Positions 44,600 to 57,360 of a stretch of DNA of 64,000 bases are shown one piece after another. The stretch is from Limnomonas spitsbergensis. Taxonomy: Eukaryota; Chlorophyta; Chlorophyceae; Chlamydomonadales. Location: the NCBI GenBank assembly GCA_037349105.1, contig JAYJMM010000028.1, forward strand, positions 62,001 through 126,000, written 5' to 3'. Position numbers and translations under genes: made by a program. How positions within the stretch are numbered: position 1 is the stretch's first letter; each line of letters opens with the position of its first letter. Below the pieces are notes generated by a model. It was not told the origin of the DNA. It did no database searches and saw nothing but the letters and a program-made list of their open reading frames with translations.

Positions 44600-46138
44600 T
44601 GAGGGGTTATCAGCGCAATGACAAAAGCTCACGCATGAGCTGAGCCTCAACTACAGAAGGCGAGGCCGGTCACATCCACAAGGGCGATGATCACTGTAGG
44701 GGACAGATGCCCGGGCCAAACCCGAAGGCGCCCCTGCATGGTCATGGAGAGAAGGAGGAGCAGAAGGGCGTGGCATACGGGAATGTGGTTATCAGCAACA
44801 TTAGGCAGCCCATAAGCGAGTCCCCACAGGAGGAAGAGGGCTGGGCAGGAGGGCCACATATCGGGTTTAGACACGACGCCTCAATTGGGCCGAGCGCGCC
44901 GCCATGGCATGTCGCATCAGGATCTGGCTCAATGCACCGCATCACCAGCGAGCAATACATAAGTGTTGGATGAGTCGGAGAACCGGGAAGTGTGTCGGCT
45001 AAGGCGCCGAGTGGCAACCCACGGACACAAGCGCATGAGAAGGGACGGTGTCATGATCGAGCACCTCCGCCAGATGATTCCATGAGCTCGACATGTGGGC
45101 GTATATTGCGCGAGCAAAGGAGAAGCTGATCATGAGCATTGAGCAGCTCAGTGTGCTAGTACGCGCGCATGCGCAGTGACATAAGGAGTGCAAGAGGCTG
45201 TATGAGACAGCGGGCGCCATCTAGCTAAGACCAACAACAACCCAAACGGGTGAGCCGGACAGGCCAGAGGAGGCGGATGAGGCCCCGGAGTTGCGGCATG
45301 CAGGCGATGCTGACCAACCCCATCAAGAGAAGGAGGAATTGGTATGGAGCCAGGGGGGTCGAGCTGAGCTGCCCGAGCAAGAAGACGAGGAGGCCAAAGA
45401 CAGAGAGCAAGCGTACAAACCCGTCAGCGATATGAAAATCATGCTGGCCGGACTGTCAAACGCGGACACGTGCGAGCCCAGCCCGGCGAGGAGCAGCGGG
45501 AGCCGCAAGCGGGCCGGCGAGAAGGATGGGCCCAAGTGCAAGCACACAACCACGGTGCCGGGGCCAGCTCAGGCAGGGGTACATGGAGCCCCAGAGGGGT
45601 GACTCGGAGGGAAGACAGGGCAAGGTAGCCAACACAGAGCCCACGGCGGAGGAAACGGAGGCGAATGAGCCCAGGGGTCACAGCAGAAACACCCAAAGGA
45701 AGGACCCCGGGCCCCGGGCCAGGGAAGGAAATAGCCGCTAATGGCGGTACGCGGTGCCCACTCCCGCGGCAAGGGACCGCCCTCAACGGTCAGCGAACAT
45801 GATCGTGAGCGACAGCAGGTGGCGCAGCCCTAGTAGCCAGAGCAAGGGGCGCATGCACTAGAGTGGCAGCAGCCCTGCTCCTGGGAGCGCTGACATAGGA
45901 GTGGCACAATAGAGCGCATACGCAGGAGTGGCAGCATAGAGCACACGCACATGATTGACAGCAGGGAGCACACGCACATGAGTATGAGGAGGAACCGGCG
46001 CATCGCATAGAAGGGCCAAGAGGACGGACGCCGCGACGGGTTTGCCAAGGGCACACTCGAGAAGCCATAGAAGGTATCGTGGTGTTACGTGTGTGGCGAG
46101 GAGAGCCACTTTTGCTGAAGCTGCCAAAATGCGGTATG
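44600..46138 (+). pseudogene. Second gag-like region with another zinc knuckle
   Basis: The text in the frame of the preceding gag includes an acidic, Gln/Glu-rich stretch (45291-45602, ELPEQEDEEAKDREQAY). It ends with CYVCGEESHFC, a TGA, and SC at 46083-46124, a CX2CX4HX4C knuckle with one residue lost to the stop. Between 45840 and 45990, short AGGAGTGGCAGCATAGAGC-type repeats occur. It is cut at 46139 by the 3.58-kb repeat unit. Confidence 0.55.
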
Positions 46139-46794
46139 TGCCCAAGTTGCCTGGTAGGGCACGTGCATATAGGGTACGTTCGCATGGTAGTGTTTATGTG
46201 TGTGAACTGTTGCTGGTGTACGGCAATGTTCCGGTGGAGCGAAAGTCTTACAGCCCGTTTCCGATTGACCCCGGAAAGTTCCGGCGTATTTCCGGGGTGA
46301 AACGAGCACCCTTGACAAGTTCCGGGGTTCTTCGATGCCGTAAATTTACCCTGGAAATCAGCTTTTTTCGGGGACCTCCCCCCCCTCCCCGAAAACAATC
46401 CAGGGTCTTTGCATTGTCCAGCGGGCATGATCCTTCGAAAGTTCGAATCGTCAGGTTGATATAGCGCGCGCATTGCTGTAGTTTCTTTACATGGTTCATC
46501 TGGGCAACGTTGTGTGGACAGGGTGTAGGGGAGGTGATCGTTGCGACGATCTTGTGGCCGATCTTGGGCAAAGGACGCATCAGAGAGGCTCAAGATGCGC
46601 AGTTTGTAACGAATGGTTTGAATTCGAGATCGAGGAACGCAATCAAGACAAATAATAGATGGTTGCCGTAGGACGAGCATCGCAGGCTCGTAGCTTGATC
46701 TCGCACATGCTGACTCTATTTTCTCTCGGCATCCATGGCATCGACCCTCCGACCCTTGGCTAGTGAAAACCATTGTATCGATGTGCCATACAAT

Positions 46795-47138
46795 CCGTGC
46801 TGTGTTTCCTTACAGTTCGAGGAATTACCGTTTGCACTGACGGTGCAAATTGTGCGCAATTTACCAAGACACCAGAGTGCACCGCAATCACCGAAAGTTG
46901 CTCGCGGCGTAACCACAGATGAAACCTGGTGACGGACCGCAAATGGGTTTTCGGCTCGGAACCTACCCGCCAATTGACGGAAAATCGCGACATTTTAATG
47001 TGGAAGTTGTTCTGATCGTCACGATATCCCCCGTGAGGTGACGGACAACGATGTGCAACTTCCCACCTTCGATAATACATGACTGATGTCCTCAAAAGCC
47101 AGAAATCCACCAGAACGAGCTTGCAGTCTAGATTACAG
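46795..47138 (-). mobile_element. hAT-like MITE, truncated
   Basis: This is the same truncated form as 29223-29564, with terminus CCGTGCTGTGT. Confidence 0.7.
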
Positions 47139-47541
47139 GACGCAGTCAACACTTAGAGCGCTATGACCCCTTCCGCCAAACCCTGGAAACACTCTTCGTA
47201 CGGCAAGGCACTAGGGCTACTGACGACGTTCGTAAGGGTCAAGAGTTAAACTGATAGGGTTCTAGGCTCCGGTACGTCATACTCATCAATGTTACTTGCT
47301 AGTAACATAAAATGCAGATCGGGCAACGTCTTGACAGGTAATTACGGACTGGTTGGTTTGTGGCCATTACCGCGTGCCAAGACTTATCGGATTTCACCCA
47401 GGGACACAGGATACGGCCCCAAATTGGCAAACAATCCCGCATTGTATTATATTGTATTGTATCGATTTGGCCCACTACGGGGCACCGACTGGAATCCAAA
47501 CTTTTTAGGGTAGGTGTGCAGTGTTCGTGCATGGATTCAAC

Positions 47542-47973
47542 CATTCTTGTGCGATTACGCCATCATCCGTAACTGCGCGCAAGTTTTTTTAGCTTGCACG
47601 TAATTAAGAGCGAGCTATAATCTAGACCGCAAGCACGTTATGGTGGATTTCTGGCTCATGAGGCCATCAATCATGCATTTCCAAGGTGGGAAATTGCACA
47701 AAGTTGTCCATCACCTCGTAACCCCTCGTAGGGGGATATCGTGACGATCAGGAGAACTTCCACGTTATAATGTCACGATTTTTTTGTCAATTGGCGAGTT
47801 GGTACAGAGCCGAAAACTCCATTTGCGGTCCGTTACCGGGGTTTCGTCTGTGGTTACGCCGCAAGCAACCATCGGTGATTGCAGTGCACTCTGGGTGGTC
47901 TTGGTAAATTGCGCGCAATTTGCACCGTCAGCGCAAACGATAATTTCACGAACCGTAAGGAAGCACAACACAG
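47542..47973 (+). mobile_element. hAT-like MITE in repeat unit
   Basis: It has CATTCTTGTGC and GCACAACACAG ends, with GATTCAAC and GATTCATC flanks, as at 29967-30398. Confidence 0.8.
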
Positions 47974-49159
47974 GATTCATCACAGGAAGGCAACCATCGC
48001 CATCGCTAGGAAGCCGTTGAAGACATATATCGCGCAAATTTAAGCTTATTGACGCGTCATGATTAGCGCTTTTAAAAAAATATTTACATAGATCTCGACA
48101 ATCCACATCTCCATGACATTAGAATTTACATACGCTTGCTCGCTTGCAAAGATAAGACGGCATAGGTACTTGGTAATAGTCTATTTCGAGCCCAACATAT
48201 AGTGGCAAGAAAATGCAATTTTGCGCCGAATCACAACCCTTCAAAGCTGCATGGAAGGAGCCAAGGAGGAGGCCATGAGGGAGGCATGACTGCAGGAGCT
48301 CCGCCTCTCCTTACTTAGTTGTTTCCATGCATGCCATAAAACTAGGCAAGGTGATTTTGAGGCCTCTTGTACCTATAGCAACGAGTAAGCGTAGATGGGA
48401 AGCCGCGTCAGCCTCGAGGGCAGCCTCAAGTATCTCGACATATCTTAACTTGCTAGGGTTTCTTTTCTTTTGACTTAACAAGTTGTGAGGCCGTCAAACC
48501 AACCCCAGAAAACTTGAGACGCTGACACACACAAAACAGCCCGGGTGCGCAAGGGGCCCTCGTCGGCAGCCGAGAAAAGGCGAGCAGGAACAGGAAAGGC
48601 ACACGGCCACAAATCACTCACACGGCCGCTATAACTAATGCGTAAACGATCGATTAAGGTATGAAAAAAAACTGGCACCCCACCTCGGCACCCCAGCCAT
48701 GCCCAGAACACACGACCACCAGAAATCCACCCCAAAACGTTAGCGAACGTCGCCACCTAAACCGAAAGACGGCACCCACCCAACAGAAGGAGACAAGAGC
48801 TGACAAATAGCCAGAACAAAGAGATGCCTAAACACTAAGAGGGAAACGGGCAATATGATACCTTAAGGCATAGCCCCCCACACGCAAAGACACAACTCGA
48901 AGACTAGCAGCCATAAGGCCCAAACTGCCAAGAGGCTCTCTCAACACGACACAAAACAGCAAACGAGACAAGCACAATCAGAACCAGGGAACGACAACAC
49001 AGGGTCGAGAAGGGGCACCGCGAACCGACGAGTCAAAGGATTGCACAGCAAAAAATGATGTCTCCCGGGGACCAGCATTCTCCGATTGGCAGTGGTGGAT
49101 TGTCAGATTGTTGTTAAGGGACCGTCAGGGGGGACCCGGGAAACTGAAGTCGATGAGAC

Positions 49160-49495
49160 GCCTCTCCGCCAGAGTAACGGGGCCTCTGGGGGAAATAACT
49201 GGAAAGACACCCTACTATCAAGAACAAGGTGACTCAAAACCGACATAAAAGTATGAAGCCCCTCTCCTCAGGAATATCGGGGTCTCGAGGAAGCCGGATA
49301 TAAAGCAGGAAACACCCTACACCCAAGAGCAGGGTGACTCGGGAGACATAAAAGCAAGAAGCACATATCCTCAGGAGTATCGGGGCCTCTAGGTAACACG
49401 ATACCGGGCACAAGATACCGTACTCCCTAGATCAAGGTGACACATGAGACAGTAACACTCGAAGCCCCTCTCCTCAGTAGTATCGGGACCCATAC
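49160..49495 (+). repeat. Degenerate ~105-bp tandem repeat, copy B
   Basis: It corresponds to 28010-28345 with a few substitutions. Confidence 0.75.
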
Positions 49496-50373
49496 ACATC
49501 GAGATCTACTGGGAGAGCGAGGCCCACGGGCAAGTGAAGGTGCACGATAGGCAAGGGGTCGGCATGGCACCTGGGATGTTGGGGCCGCCCTCCCCCCAAA
49601 TGAAGGGGTGTTGGGGTAAGAGGACATTCCCCCAGGCTGGTGGGAGGGTTTGGAGGTCTACAACGTCCTGGAGAAAGCACCAAAACCAGGCTACGGCAGC
49701 ATGGGAGGCTGCGTGCCAGCCCAAGTTGCCTGGTAGGGCACGTGCATATAGGGTACGTTCGCATGGTAGTGTTTATGTGTGTGAACTGTTGCTGGTGTAC
49801 GGCAATGTTCCGGTGGAGCGAAAGTCTTACAGCCCGTTTCCGATTGACCCCGGAAAAGTTCCGGCGTATTTCCGGGTGAAACGAGCACCCTTGACAAGTT
49901 CCGGGGTTCTTCGATGCCGTAAATTTACCCTGGAAATCAGCTTTTTTCGGGGACCTCCCCCCCCTCCCCGAAAAAAATCCAGGGTCTTTGCATTGTCCAG
50001 CGGGCATGATCCTTCGAAAGTTCGAATCGTCAGGTTGATATAGCGCGCGCATTGCTGTAGTTTCTTTACATGGTTCATCTGGGCAACGTTGTGTGGACAG
50101 GGTGTAGGGGAGGTGATCGTTGCGACGATCTTGTGGCCGATCTTGGGCAAAGGACGCATCAGAGAGGCTCAAGATGCGCAGTTTGTAACGAATGGTTTGA
50201 ATTCGAGATCGAGGAACGCAATCAAGACAAATAATAGATGGTTGCCGTAGGACGAGCATCGCAGGCTCGTAGCTTGATCTCGCACATGCTGACTCTATTT
50301 TCTCTCGGCATCCATGGCATCGACCCTCCGACCCTTGGCTAGTGAAAACCATTGTATCGATGTGCCATACAAT

Positions 50374-50717
50374 CCGTGCTGTGTTTCCTTACAGTTCGAG
50401 GAATTACCGTTTGCACTGACGGTGCAAATTGTGCGCAATTTACCAAGACACCAGAGTGCACCGCAATCACCGAAAGTTGCTCGCGGCGTAACCACAGATG
50501 AAACCTGGTGACGGACCGCAAATGGGTTTTCGGCTCGGAACCTACCCGCCAATTGACGGAAAATCGCGACATTTTAATGTGGAAGTTGTTCTGATCGTCA
50601 CGATATCCCCCGTGAGGTGACGGACAACGATGTGCAACTTCCCACCTTCGATAATACATGACTGATGTCCTCAACAGCCAGAAATCCACCAGAACGAGCT
50701 TGCAGTCTAGATTACAG
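50374..50717 (-). mobile_element. hAT-like MITE, truncated
   Basis: This is a further copy of the truncated form at 29223-29564 and 46795-47138. Confidence 0.7.
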
Positions 50718-51117
50718 GACGCAGTCAACACTTAGAGCGCTATGACCCCTTCCGCCAAACCCTGGAAACACTCTTCGTACGGCAAGGCACTAGGGCTACT
50801 GACGACGTTCGTAAGGGTCAAGAGTTAAACTGATAGGGTTCTAGGCTCCGGTACGTACTCATCAATGTTACTTGCTAGTAACATAAAATGCGGATCGGGC
50901 AACGTCTTGACAGGTAATTACGGACTGGTTGGTTTGTGGCCATTACCGCGTGCCAAGACTTATCGGATTTCACCCAGGGACACAGGATACGGCCCCAAAT
51001 TGGCAAACAATCCCGCATTGTATTATATTGTATTGTATCGATTTGGCCCACTACGGGGCACCGACTGGAATCCAAACTTTTTAGGGTAGGTGTGCAGTGT
51101 TCGTGCATGGATTCAAC

Positions 51118-51548
51118 CATTCTTGTGCGATTACGCCATCATCCGTAACTGCGCGCAAGTTTTTTTAGCTTTTCGTTATTAAGAGCGAGCTATAATCTAG
51201 ACCGCAAGCACGTTATGGTGGATTTCTGGCTCATGAGGCCATCAATCATGCATTTCCAAGGTGGGAAATTGCACAAAGTTGTCCATCACCTCGTAACCCC
51301 TCGTAGGGGGATATCGTGACGATCAGAAGAACTTCCACGTTATAATGTCACGATTTTTTTGTCAATTGGCGAGTTGGTACAGAGCCGAAAACTCCATTTG
51401 CGGTCCGTTACCGGGGTTTCGTCTGTGGTTACGCCGCAAGCAACCATCGGTGATTGCGGTGCACTCTGGGTGGTCTTGGTAAATTGCGCGCAATTTGCGC
51501 CGTCAGCACAAACGGTAATTTCACGAACCGTAAGGAAGCACAACACAG
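51118..51548 (+). mobile_element. hAT-like MITE in repeat unit
   Basis: This is the counterpart of 29967-30398 and 47542-47973, with the same 7-of-8 flanking duplication. Confidence 0.8.
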
Positions 51549-52222
51549 GATTCATCACAGGAAGGCAACCATCGCCATCGCTAGGAAGCCGTTGAAGACA
51601 TATATCGCGCAAAATTTAAGCTTATTGACAATTACATAGATCTCGACAATCCACATCTCCATGACATAAGAATTTACATACGCTTGCTCGCTTGCAAAGA
51701 TAAGACGGCATAGGTAGTTGGTAATAGTCTATTTCGAGCCCAACATATAGTGGCAAGAAGATGCAATTTTGCGCCGAATCACAACCCTTCAAAGCTGCAT
51801 GGAAGGAGCCAAGGAGGAAGGAGCCAAGGAGGAGGCCATGAGGGAGGCATGACTGCAGGTGCTCCGCGTCTCCTTACTTAGTTGTTTCCATGCATGCCAT
51901 ACAACTAAGCAAGGTGATTTTGAGGCCTCTTGTACCTATTGCTATATTCTTATATACTTCATGGGCCATGCTGGTGGGTAGCATACTATATGGTAAATCT
52001 GCATGCATTGTGCCCCTTGGGGGTTACTTGGAGGCCATGCACGATTGCATGGGGGCTGGCATGCAGCCATACCAGTATTGGCCATGCCACCCCCCCTCAA
52101 TTGTGAGATTTGGGGGGATCGTATTGAATCGCAATAAATCCCGTATGGGGCTAATGTCCCGTCTTGTATCGCATTACCGTATTCCACATCCTGTGTCCCT
52201 GAATTTGCACCCACGCGTTCTG

Positions 52223-52413
52223 CAACATTCATCATAACGAGCCCTTTGAGTTTGAATTGGCCGATGTACCTGACGAAGTAGATGAGCGGCAAACACGGGA
52301 GCTAAGACTCCCTGCTGTGAAGCTAGCGTGTCCCTCCCCCATGAGACAGTTGGACGCCCATGAGTTCATGCATTGTGACCAAGGCCCAGAAGTCATTGAA
52401 ATTACTATCAAGG
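52223..52413 (+). CDS. Exon-like fragment of unknown gene, copy B
   Basis: It matches 31073-31263 with one residue change (Asn to His in HEFMxCDQ) and the same donor AAG|GTATGTG. Confidence 0.3.
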
Positions 52414-52439
52414 TATGTGTGCGTGGCATGGGCGGTGCG

Positions 52440-52750
52440 TTTGTGTATTGTTTATAAATTTCTCGTACATTGTCACGACGTATGGGTGCACCGCACGTAT
52501 GGGTGGCTTGTACCGCTTTTTGGTTTCGGATTTCATCTGTTTGTGGTACTTAGAAGATGCCTGGCTAACTCCAGGCATTCTTCTCTTCTTATTGGAGTGC
52601 TAAGTGCCCTTTATAGGGGTTAACTAGCGTGTGCAGGAGCGATAAACTGCTGGCAGACAGTTTATCCTCGACTAATCCTCGGGTTACTGCACTAGTGTCT
52701 TTCGTGCGCAGTGAAACTTCATGTTCACTGCTGCCTCGTGACAACATCAC
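52440..52750 (+). repeat. LTR-end-like repeat with hairpin, copy B
   Basis: This is the counterpart of 31290-31600 with the hairpin at 52552-52584. Confidence 0.65.
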
Positions 52751-53189
52751 ATCCCTTACTAGGGCCTGCAAGTGCTGAACCTGGATGCAAATATCAGCCC
52801 CACCACTTGCCATCCTACGAATGTACTTCATCACCAGCAAGGAAGTGAGAAGACACCAAAAACAGGTAACATGGGCCAGAGTATCTTCTATTGGGATCTA
52901 TGAAGAGTTTTAAAATGATGAGGTACGGAACTCCTTCTGGGTTACCAGTGACGTAAGCTTAGATATACTTATCATCGGCTGATGCACAAGACATTCCGTT
53001 ACACACAAATGGCATAGCAGAGTGTCTGATCGAAAGAGAAATTCAGTCCTCGGTTCCAAATTTGCATGTAGATAAGGCACATGTTGGGCTGTGAATAATC
53101 CTAAATACAAGATATAAATAAATATATATGCCTTAATAATTCTCCTTCCCTGTAAACACAATTTTATCACGCAACGGATATGAGCAGGT

Positions 53190-54302
53190 CTACACCTGCT
53201 CTAACTCTGTAACCATTGCCTGGCCTAACCATGACACCAATTTTGACCGCTCGTCGATTTTTGAGATCTCAGATCGTCGGTCAGGGTCGAACGCTAACAA
53301 GTATACGGGTATTCTGTTATCATTGTAAGGAAATTGAAATTTACAATTTTGGGGGTCAGGTGTTCCCTCCATTGGGCAACCCCATTTCAACTGCAGATAT
53401 GACCTAGCAGCTTCAACACCAGAGGTAAATAAAGGCTCTCCATTGGCCTTTGTTGAACCAGACAAATATCCAACTGTACTGGCCATTCCATGCGTCAACG
53501 TGACATCCAAGAAATCGGCAGTGCTAGCACCCACCGTACTGTAGCGGATATAAAACTCAGTATCTTCATAGTAAGCAGGGTACAGGTTCTCATCAAAAAA
53601 ACCAACGCGCAGTAGGAATTGTTTTGACAGGGCAAAAGCACTGAAGTTCCCTTCGCCCGGACTCATATTCACATAGCTGAAGAAGCTTATGTCTAAGCCA
53701 TTGGCCGATTCTTCCCAGAAGCGTCGAGACAGCACCTTGAGGGCACCAGGCTGAAACATGACATCATAGGAAACAATCACAAACCAAGGTTCTTGAAAAT
53801 GGGCAGCCACTATCATATTCCAACCCTCAGCACAACCTAGGTGGCCCTTGCATCTCACAACAGTGACGTTCCCAAAATAGTGTTTAATGACCTCCACCTG
53901 ATGCCGCACTATGCGACGATCACCCCCATGGACAACAACAAGGTGCTTGATGGGAAAATCGATGCTGTAGACCAAGCGAGTAAGGAACAAACGGGGGTCG
54001 GAGTAAATCCCAACACCGAGGACAGGAATATATCCGCGATCAACTCCTGCCTGTGCCTTGCCGAATTTTAAATTTTGTATCTCTGTCCGCAGAGTCCTCT
54101 GGAACTTCAGATGGTCGAATGTACACGACGAACTCCGAGGTTGCGGCCAATATTGACTTGGCAAATCACCCAATCGCAGCGACTGCATCAGGTCGACAGC
54201 TGAAGTCTGAAGCGGCTGAGCATCTATAGAACCGACGACGCATGATATCAATAAACAAAAGCTGAGACTCAGGGACAGAATGGCAACGGACGTGTTGAAC
54301 AT
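53190..54302 (-). CDS. Secreted GT-A (GT2-like) glycosyltransferase, copy B
   Basis: The 370-residue single-exon frame is intact. It differs from copy A at three residues: Ile39 to Met, Ser78 to Leu and Ala347 to Ser. The signal peptide, the GHLGCAEGWN segment and the YYEDTEF motif are unchanged. All three changes are outside the recognisable active-site motifs, so both copies should be functional if expressed. The flanking region to the GT90 gene is about 300 bp shorter than in copy A. Confidence 0.85.
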   Translation of the reverse strand: MFNTSVAILSLSLSFCLLISCVVGSIDAQPLQTSAVDLMQSLRLGDLPSQYWPQPRSSSCTFDHLKFQRTLRTEIQNLKFGKAQAGVDRGYIPVLGVGIYSDPRLFLTRLVYSIDFPIKHLVVVHGGDRRIVRHQVEVIKHYFGNVTVVRCKGHLGCAEGWNMIVAAHFQEPWFVIVSYDVMFQPGALKVLSRRFWEESANGLDISFFSYVNMSPGEGNFSAFALSKQFLLRVGFFDENLYPAYYEDTEFYIRYSTVGASTADFLDVTLTHGMASTVGYLSGSTKANGEPLFTSGVEAARSYLQLKWGCPMEGTPDPQNCKFQFPYNDNRIPVYLLAFDPDRRSEISKIDERSKLVSWLGQAMVTELEQV

Positions 54303-56072
54303 GCGTACAGACTAAACTTCTGGCTGTATCGAGAAAGTGAAATAGGATGTCAATGCGGAGTGGATTGTGAGGTCTCGTCAAGAAACATATGAAACAAAGA
54401 TTGTCGCTGCCGCACATTATCTTGAGGAATACGGCATTTGCAAAACAGTACACTGCCTGCTCAAAGGCCTCGCAACACCATATGCAGTCGCAAACGTCAC
54501 CCGGCTCTTTTCTCAGGACGCCAGGAATGATTGGTGTAGCTCACATGATATCACAGCGTCTCGAATTTGTACGGCGTAAAATAGTGTCCCCACATGCCAT
54601 TATCTCATTGGTGAAATCGGGGTCCGCATCCAGGAGCTCTGAATCGGACCATGCTAACAGCTGGTCGTGCTAGAAATTTGAGCAGTCATGCTTTCGTCAT
54701 GCCCCTGGATTGTGTAAATGGAATGTGCTAGTGGATCAGAACTGCGTGGAGTGGATGCAAGAATTCAGGACTCCACCTCAACGATGGGGACTTCAGGTCA
54801 ATTGCCAGGGATGCAATGAATAGCCCCTACGCTGCCCTTATGGCTGCTTAGCCACTTCTCTTCTGGCCCACATCCACAAAACTACCCTCCTTGGCCACCT
54901 GAGGTCATCTGGAACAGCAGGGACAGCTAGCCCTGCAGCTACTTAACAGTACGGTATATATATAGTATATATTGTACAGGTGTATATTGCACAGGTGTAT
55001 ACCGTACTGTATACAATCCATACCCAGAGGTTGAGGGATCGAATTCGCCACACGATCTTCTCTCTCCCCTCGACTAGAGCGCCGAGTTCCATGTTCCTGC
55101 CCCCTCACATAGGAGGATGGCATGGCTGCACCATGGCCCAGGCTGTGCATGGTAGATGGAATTGAGCCTAGTCATTCCCTACCAGCCCCACATGGCCAAG
55201 CGTTCAGCAGGGCCCAGCGGGTATGCACTGTTCTAGCGGGTATGCACTGTGCTTGCCGCCGCAAAACACGTCTATGGTACTTAGCCCGCTTGGATGCACT
55301 TGATCTTGGCCATTTTAGTTTCCATTTTGATGATGTGGCCTATTTTGTTGTTTGCTCTCGCATGTTAGCTAGTTGTTCTCCACTGTCTAGTTTTCTTTAT
55401 TCAGATATTGCTATATTTCATTCCCTCAATCCCACGTCGATTTTTTGATATTGTGCTTCTGTTAATTACGACATTTAATCCAATACAGGCCGTGTACGGC
55501 CGATTAGTGGACAGTGATCCAACCACAGTCCAAGCCGAACAGCTGATCACACAGTTGACGCAAAAGGCTGATAAGAACAAAGCTGCTAGGAACCGTGGCT
55601 ATGTTTAGAAGCTGTTGGTTGCCATTCTTGGCATTGTGACATGTCAGTGTTTGACACCGTAATCAGTGAACTTTGGGAGTGCCTTCGGTGGTTGGATTCT
55701 TTTTGTAATCTGAATGAATGAAGCCACAATATGCATCACCACAATTTCTTCGTTTATACAAAGTCAGACTCAACAATACAAAGGTCCTCCCCCTATGCAT
55801 AAGCCGTAATAGAACCGGGCCTATAACCACTTACTACACGTTGTGATTGTCGTAGGGCCGTATCGTGATAACGCTGTACACTGTGAGATGGCGGGCATGC
55901 TGTGCTCAAACCTGCGCCGATTGTGCAGCTCCCAAATATCCTCCCGTGTTTTCATCGCTTCCAGTGCATTTTCCCTTCTGCACTTTATAGTGGCCGATCA
56001 ATAAGGCCGAGGTTATGGACAATAATGGATATATTGAGTATAGTATGCATAACATTAAGCATGCATGGCGAC
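54303..56072. other. Intergenic region between the glycosyltransferases, copy B
   Basis: It matches 33153-35244 but lacks about 300 bp. In its place, AGCGGGTATGCACTGT is repeated twice at 55217-55252. No gene is convincing. Confidence 0.5.
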
Positions 56073-56509
56073 CAGTGCTGTGCGATTACGCCGTCATCCG
56101 ATTTTTGTGTAAGTAATTAAGGTCGATTACGGCGTAACACGTAATTGCGCGCAAGTAAGGCTTTTTAGCTTGCACGCAATTAAGAGCGAGCTGTAATCTA
56201 GACCGCAAGCACGTTCTAGTAGTTTTCTGTCTTTTGGGGACATCAGTCATTCATTTTCGAAGGTGGGAAGTTGCGGATCGTTGTGCGTCAACTCATATGA
56301 AGATATCGTGAAGATCAGAACAACTTCCACGTTAACGTGCCACGTCTTTTCGTCAATTGGCGGGTATGTTCAGAGCCGAAAGCCCCATTCTGGTGCGTAA
56401 CCAGGGTTTCGTCAGTGGTTACGCCGAAAGCATCTTGCAGTAATTGCGGTGTAATATGGGCGGTCCTCGCAAACCGCAATTTTTAGAATTGTAAGGAAGC
56501 ACATCACTG
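56073..56509 (+). mobile_element. hAT-like MITE, copy B, exact 8-bp duplication
   Basis: The element is 437 bp, flanked by ATGGCGAC (56065-56072 and 56510-56517). It keeps the 20 bp missing from copy A. Its right end has one change (GCACATCACTG). Confidence 0.92.
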
Positions 56510-56603
56510 ATGGCGACATTATACGATATATGCTGGCCTTGTATGGTTTTGTTGGGTTGAATTCAATAGTGTTCGGCAAGACTCCGGGAGCATAATAAAC
56601 TAG

Positions 56604-56978
56604 GAAGCAGTCCCAAAACAAGCGCAGCGCAAACCAGCTAACAACGCAAATACAAGAGCAGCGCAAACCAGGTACAAAGGACAGCGCAAATACAGCAGCA
56701 GCGCAAACCAGATGCATAGAGCAGCGTAAGCCAGCTAACAAACCAGGTACAAGAGCATTGCAAATACAAGAGCAGCACACCTAATATTCAAATAACAGCG
56801 CACATACAGGAGCGCGAACCAAGTACAAAGAGCGACTCAGATCAGTTAGCATACCAGACTCAAGAGCAGCGCAAATACAACAGCAGGGCAAATCACCTGC
56901 AATATGCAACGCAACGCAGCTGGGGGACAAACCAGATATCAGCGCAAACACAAGAGCGGCGCAAAGACAAGGACAGCG
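56604..56978 (+). repeat. Degenerate short-period minisatellite upstream of GT90, copy B
   Basis: It matches 35756-36130 nearly base for base, with no change in repeat number between the duplication copies. Confidence 0.75.
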
Positions 56979-57360
56979 AACATAACACAGACATCTGGCT
57001 GGGTATGCTCATATATAAGGAAAGACTGCGTAGCGCGATGAATGCTGCCATGCCACCAGTACATTGCTGACGCCTCCATTTGCCACCGTATACCGTCATA
57101 CGGATGTATATCGCCGCGTACGGCAAACTTTCATGTCGCTAACATGCATATTCTTCTAAAAGCAGAGTCCACCGTTGAAGTCGAATATACTTTGCTAGAG
57201 GTTACCAGCCTATCAAGCGCTTCTACCTTCTCACCGGATTTGACGAGTGGATTCACATATCAGGTCTCAAAGACTGAAATTATCACGAGCTGGGTTTGCA
57301 GCTACACGACCCGTCTTATTTCTTTAAAACATCCCTCACCGTACCACCGTTTGATACTGA

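Larger units (their letters stand above)
46139..49718 (+). repeat. 3.58-kb repeat unit, first tandem copy beside copy B
   Basis: It begins GCCCAAGTTGCCTGGTAGG exactly like 49719 and 28567. The unit holds two MITEs, the inverted-repeat arm sequence and the ~105-bp tandem repeat. No coding sequence is convincing. Confidence 0.82.
49719..51936 (+). repeat. 3.58-kb repeat unit, second tandem copy, truncated
   Basis: It repeats 46139-48055 and then about 300 bp of the next part, breaking off at TTGTACCTATTGC, the same breakpoint as at 30786 in copy A. Confidence 0.82.
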
